Source: Novosphingobium sp. (GTDB lineage: Bacteria > Pseudomonadota > Alphaproteobacteria > Sphingomonadales > Sphingomonadaceae). Taken from it: a stretch of DNA of 64,000 nt. How positions within the stretch are numbered: position 1 is the stretch's first letter; each line of letters begins with the position of its first letter. Location of the stretch: positions 1-64,000 of the forward strand of contig NZ_JAIXPP010000033.1 of the NCBI RefSeq assembly GCF_027486195.1, given 5' to 3'. Both the position numbers and the translations under genes were made by a program. Below are positions 54,760 to 62,431 of the stretch, in pieces. The notes beneath the pieces are model-generated. The model saw only the letters and a list, made by a program, of their open reading frames with translations, ran no database searches and was not told the origin of the DNA.

Positions 54760-57531
54760 GTGGTTCCAGCACCCCAATTGCAGCCCGGCGAACGGATTAC
54801 CCATCCAGAATTTGGCCAAGGCGTTGTCCTTGACCCTGCTCGTGACGGCTACCTTCGCGCGTTTTTCAGTGTCGGCGAACGCCGCGTGCCAGTTACTGCG
54901 GTACGGCTCGAGCTCTCTCGCACCGAGCGTATTCTTCGGTCGGTTGAAGGCACCGACGATCGGGCGCGCAAAGCTTGGCTCTCCTACGAGGCGCACGTCC
55001 TGCCGCTGATGGAAAGCGCATCAGCGCTGACGTCGGCCCGCATCGACCTTTTGCCGCACCAGGTGGTCCTAACACACCGGATTGCGACGGCTTCACCCCG
55101 CAGGTTTCTGATTGCTGACGAGGTGGGCCTGGGCAAAACGATCGAGACCGCGCTGGTCCTCAGAGAACTTGCCAGCCGCGGCGAACTCAACCGCGCGCTG
55201 ATGGTGGTGCCGGCCGGATTGGTGAACAATTGGCATCGTGAACTCAACGAGATCTTTAACCTCGACTTTGAGGTTTTCGGGTCCGAGGGCGACATCACAG
55301 ACCGCAAGACCAACGCATTCGCCAAGCACGACCTGTTGATTGCCAGCATCGACACATTGAAGCGGCCGAACCGGATCAAGCGCCTTCTTGAAGCCCCACG
55401 TTGGGATCTAGTGGTATTCGACGAAGCCCACCACCTGACGGCCTATCGAACAGGCGGCAAAGTCAGAAAGACCGAAAACTACAAACTGGCGGAGGCTCTG
55501 AAGGGCCACACCCGGGACCTCCTTCTCCTCTCCGCGACCCCGCATCAAGGCAACCACTTCCAATTCTGGATGCTCATCCAGCTGCTAAATCCGACGCTGT
55601 TTGGCGGTCCAGAGGAGATGGTCGAGCATAGGCACCGGCTAAATACAGTGATGTACCGCCGGACCAAGGCGGACGCCTGCAAGCCCGACGGTGAGCCGCT
55701 GTTTGCCAGGCGCTGGGTCCACACCGAGTCCTTCCTGATGCAGGAAGAAGAGCGCCGCTTTTACGAGAAGTTGCGCGAATATCTGGAGGACGGATTCGAT
55801 CTGGCCAAGCGCCAGGGAAGCCAGGGGCGAGCCCTGGGGTTCTTGATGGCGATTTTCCAGAAAATCGCTGCTTCGAGCTTCGCCGCCGTCCGTCGGACTC
55901 TGAAGCGACGTTTGCTGATGCTGACCCTCAAGGAAGCCCTCCTCCGGGACCGCGAGCTTGATATCGAGGGTCGCGAGCGCCTTTACGATGAGGCCCGCGA
56001 ACTGATCCATCTCGAGTGGAACCTGGGCCGCGACCCGATTGGGCGCAGCGAGGTCGATCGGGTGATGGCCGACCTCAAGTACCGACTGGCGAGAAAGCTC
56101 GACGACGACGCCTTAGAAATGGCTTCTGATCCTTATGGCAGCGAGTTCGCCGCGTCACACGTCGAGGATATCGCCTCCTCCGTCGTGGATCTTCACCTGC
56201 CGGAAGAGCGGCTGCGCATCGGCGACCTCCTCGACGCGTTCCCGCAACCACGCGAGACGAAGGTCCAGAAACTGTTGGATGGGCTAGGAACGCTGTGGCG
56301 CCAGAATCCTGGCGAGAAGGTGGTCATCTTTGCGACCTACCTTGGCACTGTCGACTTGATCGCCCGTGAGATCGAGCAGGTCTATCCGGGCCAAGGCGTC
56401 GTTGTGCTTCGCGGTGGCGATCATGGCGCCAAGACAGCGGCTGAGCGCCGCTTCCGTATGAAGGACGGACCCCGTGTTCTGGTCTGCACTGCCGCCGGGC
56501 GTGAGGGGATCAATCTCCAGTTTGCCCGTGTCTTGTTCAATTTCGACCTCCCCTGGAACCCGATGGATATGGAGCAGCGGATCGGGCGCATCCATCGCTA
56601 CGGCCAAGCACATACTGCGCAGGTCTATAATCTGGTTCTTTCCGACACGATCGAGGGGCGGATTTTCCTGCTTCTGGACGACAAGCTCACCGAGATCGCC
56701 AGAACACTGGGCAAGGTCGATGATCAGGGCAATGTCGCCGAGGATCTAAGAGCGCAGATTTTGGGGCAACTGTCCGAACGATTGAACTATGACCGTGTGT
56801 ATCAGGAAGCCCTGTCGGACCCCAGCCTGCAGCGAACAACTGTCGAGCTCGAGGCAGCACTATCAAATGCCCGAGAGGCTCGGGAGGTCGTCTTTGATCT
56901 GTTCCAGGATCTCGATGGATTCAGCCTCGACGAATATCAGCCATTTTCTGACGTCTCGACCGGCATGGAGAGGATCATCCAGTTCATGTCGTCCTCCATT
57001 CCAGACAGACATCAGCGGCTCACGAAGGTGGATGAACAAACATACGATCTCACGGCCGTTGATGGGTTACGCAAAGCGCGCTTCACGCTTGATCGTGATG
57101 TTGCCACTAGCCAGGAAGGCATCGAATTGCTCGGTTTGGACCACCCGTTGGTACAAGAAGAGCTGGGCCGTTGGAGAGGTTTGCCGCCGGAGCAATTGGG
57201 CCTTTCCGTGTCCAGTGACGATGTCAGCCACACACTCCTGTCATTCTGGATTGTTGAGTCGGCAGTTGGGACTGGCGAGCGGCGCACAACTGTTCAGACG
57301 ATTGCGGTGCAGCCAGACGGCACACGGGTGCCTGCTATTGAAAGGCAGTCGGTCCTGTATCTACAATCACCAGCAGCCCAACCATTCCTGACCGCTGAAG
57401 AACGGCTTGAGCTTTTCGCAAATGTGGTCGAGCCCACATTGCAACGCGAACTTAAGCACAAGGGGCTGGCAACCGGTGATGGAAGCTATTCTGCGGAGTT
57501 GATTGGGTACGTCGAAATCTGCGGCAAGTAG
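54760..57531 (+). CDS. SNF2-family helicase of the BREX-like operon
   Basis: 923 aa from a GTG. An N-terminal small barrel (HPEFGQGVVLDPARDGYLRAFF) precedes the SNF2 motor: DEVGLGKT (120-127), DEAHHL (221-226), SATPHQG, then VVIFATYLGTVDLIARE, TAAGREGINLQFARVL and EQRIGRIHRYGQ. A C-terminal region of about 250 residues is unassigned. It is related to the SNF2 at 42474 but clearly distinct (different N- and C-terminal parts). It ends the operon and may be the motor that reads or clears DNA for the PglZ/methylase complex, as BrxH helicases do. Confidence 0.88.
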   Translation: MVPAPQLQPGERITHPEFGQGVVLDPARDGYLRAFFSVGERRVPVTAVRLELSRTERILRSVEGTDDRARKAWLSYEAHVLPLMESASALTSARIDLLPHQVVLTHRIATASPRRFLIADEVGLGKTIETALVLRELASRGELNRALMVVPAGLVNNWHRELNEIFNLDFEVFGSEGDITDRKTNAFAKHDLLIASIDTLKRPNRIKRLLEAPRWDLVVFDEAHHLTAYRTGGKVRKTENYKLAEALKGHTRDLLLLSATPHQGNHFQFWMLIQLLNPTLFGGPEEMVEHRHRLNTVMYRRTKADACKPDGEPLFARRWVHTESFLMQEEERRFYEKLREYLEDGFDLAKRQGSQGRALGFLMAIFQKIAASSFAAVRRTLKRRLLMLTLKEALLRDRELDIEGRERLYDEARELIHLEWNLGRDPIGRSEVDRVMADLKYRLARKLDDDALEMASDPYGSEFAASHVEDIASSVVDLHLPEERLRIGDLLDAFPQPRETKVQKLLDGLGTLWRQNPGEKVVIFATYLGTVDLIAREIEQVYPGQGVVVLRGGDHGAKTAAERRFRMKDGPRVLVCTAAGREGINLQFARVLFNFDLPWNPMDMEQRIGRIHRYGQAHTAQVYNLVLSDTIEGRIFLLLDDKLTEIARTLGKVDDQGNVAEDLRAQILGQLSERLNYDRVYQEALSDPSLQRTTVELEAALSNAREAREVVFDLFQDLDGFSLDEYQPFSDVSTGMERIIQFMSSSIPDRHQRLTKVDEQTYDLTAVDGLRKARFTLDRDVATSQEGIELLGLDHPLVQEELGRWRGLPPEQLGLSVSSDDVSHTLLSFWIVESAVGTGERRTTVQTIAVQPDGTRVPAIERQSVLYLQSPAAQPFLTAEERLELFANVVEPTLQRELKHKGLATGDGSYSAELIGYVEICGK

Positions 57532-57548
57532 GCGACGACTAGCAAAAT

Positions 57549-57725
57549 CTATCCATCGAATGCCTTCAGGTATTCCTCAACCCTATCGAGCGTCCGCCGC
57601 CGTGGCCTCCGCCCCATGCGTAGGTCCAGCACGAAGCGCGGATCGCCGACTGCCCGTCGCCCGAAGCGGGTGGCAGACATATGGGTATCCTTGAGATGAC
57701 GCTCGATACGCTCCAGCAGCTTCAT
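57549..57725 (-). CDS. 58-aa basic HTH-like protein, divergent from S24 repressor
   Basis: ATG at 57725, stop at 57549: a small basic protein with helices around MSATRFGRRAVGDPRFVLDL and RRRTLDRVEEYLKAF. The MSAT-FGRRAV-DPR-V-DLR pattern is a known alphaproteobacterial small protein resembling an XRE-type HTH. It starts 29 bases from a perfect SOS box and is divergent from the S24 gene at 57844, so both are likely controlled from the same site. Confidence 0.65.
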   Translation of the reverse strand: MKLLERIERHLKDTHMSATRFGRRAVGDPRFVLDLRMGRRPRRRTLDRVEEYLKAFDG

Positions 57726-57753
57726 GGCTTACCTCGAATCAGATTTGGCTTGT

Positions 57754-57768
57754 GTTCATGTTATGTTC
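57754..57768 (+). promoter_or_regulatory. SOS/LexA-type box ahead of S24 gene
   Basis: GTTC-ATGTTAT-GTTC, a perfect GTTC-N7-GTTC. It lies 76 bases before the S24 start at 57844 and 29 bases before the divergent 58-aa gene. It is spaced like the box at 12966 (73 bases before its regulator gene). Confidence 0.7.
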
Positions 57769-57843
57769 TTATTAGGAAGGCTCCATCGAGTCTAGGATGA
57801 ATTCCTACATGCCACCTGGACCGCTCCTCGAAAGGCGCTGCCG

Positions 57844-58479
57844 ATGGAGAACGTCAGAGAAGAGTTGGATCGCCTGATCCGGCAGAGAAACGTGGGTTAT
57901 TCGGCGGTGTCGCGGCTGCTCAATCGCAACCCCGCTTATATTCAGCAATTCATCAAGCGTGGTTCGCCGCGCAAGCTGGATGACGAGGACCGGCGTATCC
58001 TTGCCCAGTTCTTCGGGGTCGATGAGCAGGTGCTCGGTGGACCTGCGCTTCCGGTGCGCGATGGCCTGGTCGAAGTGCCAATTCTGAACGTCGATGCCTC
58101 TGCTGGCTTTGGTGCGATCGCGGAAAGCGAGACGGCCCACACCCGGTTCGGTTTCGATGAGCGGTGGCTGGGCAAGCTGACCCGGGCGAAAGGCCCCAGC
58201 CTGTCAATCATCCACGTCCATGGGGAGTCGATGGAACCGACGCTGCGGGACGGCGATGAGGTCCTGGTCGACGCATCGGATCAGGGCTCGCGGCTTCGCG
58301 ACGGAATCTACGTTTTGCGCGTCGACGATGCGCTGGTCGTGAAACGTGTGACGATCCAACCGGGCGGACGGCAGATCACCATCTCGAGCGACAATGCCGC
58401 CTACCCGACCTGGACCGACGTTGAGCGCGCGTCGATCCATGTGGTCGGCCGGGTCATCTGGTTCGGTCGTTCGGTCTGA
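57844..58479 (+). CDS. S24-family LexA/CI-like repressor, protease dyad intact
   Basis: 211 aa. The N-terminal DNA-binding part (VGYSAVSRLLNRNPAYIQQFIKRGSPRKLDDED) is joined by a linker with the cleavage site A87-G88 (ASAGFG) to the peptidase domain with Ser129 (VHGESMEPTL) and Lys167 (ALVVKRV). It should self-cleave when RecA filaments form, releasing its operator, with the SOS box just upstream as the likely target or a site for host LexA. The paralogue at 11448 lacks all three features. Convergent HNH endonuclease gene follows. Confidence 0.9.
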   Translation: MENVREELDRLIRQRNVGYSAVSRLLNRNPAYIQQFIKRGSPRKLDDEDRRILAQFFGVDEQVLGGPALPVRDGLVEVPILNVDASAGFGAIAESETAHTRFGFDERWLGKLTRAKGPSLSIIHVHGESMEPTLRDGDEVLVDASDQGSRLRDGIYVLRVDDALVVKRVTIQPGGRQITISSDNAAYPTWTDVERASIHVVGRVIWFGRSV

Positions 58480-58489
58480 TCTGCCGCTA

Positions 58490-59398
58490 TCAGATCCCTG
58501 CAAATCGCTCCCGGTGGCGTGCCACGAAGTCTGCCCTTGGATGCAGTGATCGATCGCGCGGCAGCCGGATTTGCTGACCCGCTGGCGGAAAGAGCTGCAG
58601 AAGCTCGGACGGCACCTTGTTGTGTGACACGAGCAGGCAGAGGTTGTCGTCGAAGGTGATGAGGTGTCGGTCAAACAGCCAATGGGCTGTTGCTGACAAG
58701 GCGACCCCGTTTTGGACGATGTCAGGACCACCATCGGCAACCGACCAGATGTGGGCCGCCTGGGCTTCTGCCTTGCCACCACCATTGACGATCCTGAGCC
58801 CGGTGACGGCGCAGGTGTTCTCGTAAGCGTCAAGGACGTGGTTGCGGAAGTTCGCGTCACGAATCTTGCGGTTGACGAGCATTTGCTCGACCCGCCGCTC
58901 CGCGAAGTGACCCTGCAGAAGCAGATTGGTTTCCGGGTCGATGCGCGGGGCATCGAGCTCGAGGCGGATTCGGTTTTCGGGATCGAGGGTTTCGGCAAGC
59001 CCAGCATTGACGATCGCCACGAAATCTTCGTTTTCGAGCATGCGGACCGACTTGCCGCGCAGGCTTCGCCCGGCATCGCCTGGCTTTGCCATTTCGCGCA
59101 GGAACCGCTCGGCAAACCGGCCGCTGCTGTCGCGGTAGGGGACAGGCTGGTCGAACTCGAGATAGTCGCACACACGCGCATAGAAGTGGCTGGGATCGCT
59201 CGGGTCGGCATCGATGCGTTCGACGAAGGCCGCGGCGATATAGGCCATTCGCCCGCCAGAGACCCGGGTTTCGCGGTAAACGATCCAGTCGTTCGCAAGC
59301 TCTCGCGCAACCGACAGGTAATTGCTCGGAAAGTGATACCGCTCGGTGATCGCGTCGTCGTACCGCGAATTGCCGCTGATCTCGAAGACGCCCTTCAC
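58490..59398 (-). CDS. HNH endonuclease
   Basis: 302 aa from the GTG at 59398 (MKGVFEIS); a TTG at 59416 would add six residues. The N-terminal half (HFPSNYLSVARELANDWIVYRE, IDADPSDPSHFYARVCDYLEFDQPVPY) is a conserved specificity-like domain. The C-terminal HNH has CAVTGLR, AAHIWSVADGG, DIVQNGVALSATAHWLFDRHLITF. It resembles the HNH at 9270 in the nuclease part only. It ends 11 bases after the convergent S24 gene. Confidence 0.85.
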   Translation of the reverse strand: MKGVFEISGNSRYDDAITERYHFPSNYLSVARELANDWIVYRETRVSGGRMAYIAAAFVERIDADPSDPSHFYARVCDYLEFDQPVPYRDSSGRFAERFLREMAKPGDAGRSLRGKSVRMLENEDFVAIVNAGLAETLDPENRIRLELDAPRIDPETNLLLQGHFAERRVEQMLVNRKIRDANFRNHVLDAYENTCAVTGLRIVNGGGKAEAQAAHIWSVADGGPDIVQNGVALSATAHWLFDRHLITFDDNLCLLVSHNKVPSELLQLFPPAGQQIRLPRDRSLHPRADFVARHRERFAGI

Positions 59399-59477
59399 AG
59401 TCCCGCCCGTAGCCAAAGTCGATGCGCGTCAGGTTGCCTGGAGAACGCTCCGCCGTCCAGGCTCGAAAGCGAAGACG

Positions 59478-62387
59478 TCAAATGCCGATCTCGAATGGCT
59501 TTGTGCGCTCTTTGGTCAGTTCGGGCGGCTTCTTTGAATGATCTTCCTTGGTCGTGGCGCCAGCGGCCAGGCCCTTCGCGGCTGCCTCGCGGAGCCGCTC
59601 GGTCACTTCCAGTGCCGAGGTCTTTTCGCCGGTGTTGTGGGCGACGGCCTTTCCAAGCTTGTCGGCGCTGTCGACCACAAGGGTCAGGTGATCCCGCAGG
59701 CGGGTGACGGTGACCAGGAAGGTCTGTTGGTTGGCCAGATTGCGTTCACGGCTGTCCATGACTGCAATACCTCGATCAGATGTCAGCCCCTGGGCCATAT
59801 GGGCATTGAGCGCGTAGGCGAGGTCAAGTCGCCTCAGCATCGGGTCCCCACGCTCGAGTTCATGCCGCAGGCCGGATGACGTCACCAGCGTGACCCGCGC
59901 GCCCTCGACGGCTTCGATCCGCGCCTGGTCGGCATTGAACAGTCCCCGTCGATGATCGTTCTCGGTCCAGCGAATCCGATCGCCGTCATGGACCGAAAGG
60001 CGCTTCTCCTCGAACAGCGCGAGCCGATCGTCCTTCTCACCGGGGCGGATGCGGCTCGGGTGAAGCGTTCGCATTCTGCCCTTGGCATCGCGGAGCCGGA
60101 CCTCGCGGGATTTGTCGTCGATGCTCTCGACCTTGTATTCGCCGCGCGGGAGACGCTGCTGCTTGTCAGGGCTGCGAACGTCGAGAACCATGCCTGGGCG
60201 GTAGGCCGAAAGGTATCGGAGTTCCTCTCGGGTCGCATTGACCCGCGAGAGCACGGTCAGTTCCACCGGGGTCTTGCCGAGCTCGCCATTGGCCTTGAGC
60301 CCGCGTTGCACAGCGTCATTGACCGCGCTGCGCAAGAGCCGGCCAGAGGCATAGATCGCGGTCCTATCGCGGTCCGGTGGCGCTAGCGCTAACCATTGCT
60401 CGGCAGCGATCAATGCGCTGTCGCCCCTTGTCTCAATCGTCGAGCCTTTGAGATGACCGAGGGCGGTATGGACATCGCCCGATTGAGCAGCGGCCTGGGC
60501 GAGACGCAGCTGCGGGTCCCGGCCGCGCAGGTTGGTGGTCATGTCTGCGCGCGCGATGCCAGCCTTCTGGACGAGATCGAAGGGTTTGCCCGCATCGACC
60601 GCGCCGAGCTGGCGCGTGTCGCCAACAAGAACAAGCCGCCGGACGCCGACAAGGTTGCCCAGCGTCACGAGGCGTTCCTTGTCGTGGTTCGAGACCATCG
60701 AAGCTTCGTCGAGGACCAGGACCCGGTCGCCCAGCTCGTCCTTCGCCTCAGCCTGCAGGCCGGCGTTTCCGGGATCTTCCAAGAGCGGCGCCCAGCTCTT
60801 GAGCAGCCGAGCCAAGGTCATCGACGTGATGCCGGTATCGCGCTCCAGCATCTGTACCAGGGTGTTCTGGACTGCCAGCCCGATGATCTCCTTACCTTCC
60901 TCACCGAGGATCTGCGCCACGGGCTTCAGGACACAGCTCTTACCGGCACCTGCTACACCCTGGATGGCGATCGTCCGGTGGGTCGATGACAGGATCAGGC
61001 GTGCAGCTGTTTCCTGGCCCGGGTTGAGGTCGATACCGTGATTGATGGCAGCAACGGCCTTGACACGTGCACCTGCTTCATTGCTGTCGAGAAGGGGCGC
61101 AACAGCGTCCCTCCCGGCTTCGACGGCAGCGAGAATGCGATGCTCACTAGCAAGCGCATCGCGCGAGGTTAGCCAGCCCTTATGTTCTCCTGACCCTGGA
61201 ACGAGATCGCCCGAACGCACCAGCGCATTGACCCGCGTTTCGACGGCTGCGATCGTTGTGGGCAGACCGAAATCCAGCGCTGCTTTGTAAAGCGCCTCAC
61301 GCGGAAAGGCCGCTTCGCGCTGCGAGAGGTGGCGAACGGCAGAGGCCGTTGCCTGGGCGGCGGCAACGGTTTCGCGGTCCTGCTTAAGCACGTGAGCCGG
61401 GATTAGCGGATCGGCAGGATTGCCCTTGATCCGCTCGGCAAAGTCCCGAAGCCATGCCTTGCCGCGCTCGATCAGGCTGGTGCCGGATGCGGGCGTGCGA
61501 GATGCTGGATTTGCGAGGGTCTGCGCCTGTTCAACCATAGCTGGCAGGTCGAGGCCTGCGGCCTGGGCATGGTCTTGCCAGCCCGACAAAAGTGCGCCCC
61601 GATCTGCGACTGCTTGCTTGGCGCTGCGGGTGTCGAGGGCGGCAATCTTGCCAGCTTCAAGCCCGGGGCCACGCCGCGCGTCGAGCACTTCCTGGCGCCG
61701 GGTGGAGAAGGACATGACCTGCTCGCGGGTGAAGCCTGCCGCCTCGAAATTGCCGTGTTTGCCAACGGGCCCTACCGCATAGCCGAGCTTTTCAACCGAA
61801 AGGCGGAAGCGCGCCATCGTCATGCTGTTGAGGAGCGTGTTGAGCGACCAGAGCCGGTCGTTCTTCAATGTTCGCCATTTGCCGTCGGCGCCTTTGGTGA
61901 CGTTGGCGACTACGGCGTGGAAGTGGAGATTGGGCTCCTGGTTCCTGTTCGTATCGTGCTGGAACAGCGCCACGGTGAGGTTGCCGGTCTGAACCGTGCG
62001 CACTTTCCCGCTTTCAACGAGGCGCGTTTCGGCCGGGTTCTTTTCGGCCCATCGCAGCGTCTCGATGACCGCTTCGCGATAGGCTTCGATGATCCGTTTA
62101 TCGCCGCCAACGAGCGCGAGAACTGACCAACTCTTCGGCAGTGAGAAAGTGAGATCGGTTCCGGCACGGTGCTGGTTTTCGTGGCCGACCCTGGTTCCGT
62201 CGGGTAGTTCACCTTTGAGGAGCTTGTCGAAGACCGCGGCATCAACTTCTCCGGAAAGGCCCAGCGCCGCGGCGCCTGATCCCACCCATTGACCCGATCG
62301 GTCGGCGTCCGCGCTTGCGTAGTAGTTGTCGGCAGCAAAATAGCTGGCCGCGCCGGAGGCTGACCGGACATTGGCGACCGAAAGCAT
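59478..62387 (-). CDS. traI: TraI/TrwC-like MobF relaxase-helicase
   Basis: 969 aa from the ATG at 62387 (MLSVANVRSASGAASYF). The relaxase domain has Y16, Y22 and Y23 as candidate nucleophiles and the three-histidine site H144, H155, H157 (LHFHAVV). The helicase domain has Walker A at 477-484 (GVAGAGKS), VLVLDEASMV and VGDTRQLGAVD. Size matches TrwC, shorter than F TraI. It nicks oriT, pilots the strand and unwinds it. Open frame upstream of 62387 starts in the traD stop region and is not family-like. Directly downstream of traD. Confidence 0.95.
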   Translation of the reverse strand: MLSVANVRSASGAASYFAADNYYASADADRSGQWVGSGAAALGLSGEVDAAVFDKLLKGELPDGTRVGHENQHRAGTDLTFSLPKSWSVLALVGGDKRIIEAYREAVIETLRWAEKNPAETRLVESGKVRTVQTGNLTVALFQHDTNRNQEPNLHFHAVVANVTKGADGKWRTLKNDRLWSLNTLLNSMTMARFRLSVEKLGYAVGPVGKHGNFEAAGFTREQVMSFSTRRQEVLDARRGPGLEAGKIAALDTRSAKQAVADRGALLSGWQDHAQAAGLDLPAMVEQAQTLANPASRTPASGTSLIERGKAWLRDFAERIKGNPADPLIPAHVLKQDRETVAAAQATASAVRHLSQREAAFPREALYKAALDFGLPTTIAAVETRVNALVRSGDLVPGSGEHKGWLTSRDALASEHRILAAVEAGRDAVAPLLDSNEAGARVKAVAAINHGIDLNPGQETAARLILSSTHRTIAIQGVAGAGKSCVLKPVAQILGEEGKEIIGLAVQNTLVQMLERDTGITSMTLARLLKSWAPLLEDPGNAGLQAEAKDELGDRVLVLDEASMVSNHDKERLVTLGNLVGVRRLVLVGDTRQLGAVDAGKPFDLVQKAGIARADMTTNLRGRDPQLRLAQAAAQSGDVHTALGHLKGSTIETRGDSALIAAEQWLALAPPDRDRTAIYASGRLLRSAVNDAVQRGLKANGELGKTPVELTVLSRVNATREELRYLSAYRPGMVLDVRSPDKQQRLPRGEYKVESIDDKSREVRLRDAKGRMRTLHPSRIRPGEKDDRLALFEEKRLSVHDGDRIRWTENDHRRGLFNADQARIEAVEGARVTLVTSSGLRHELERGDPMLRRLDLAYALNAHMAQGLTSDRGIAVMDSRERNLANQQTFLVTVTRLRDHLTLVVDSADKLGKAVAHNTGEKTSALEVTERLREAAAKGLAAGATTKEDHSKKPPELTKERTKPFEIGI

Positions 62388-62431
62388 GGATCCTGTTCCT
62401 TCAAGCAAGGTGCCCCCTTGCTTTGCGGCTC

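Noticed and set aside
59417..59477. oriT near traI
   Set aside because: The short gap downstream of traI and the gap between traD and traI show no clear nic motif or repeat; oriT probably lies elsewhere or was not recognised.
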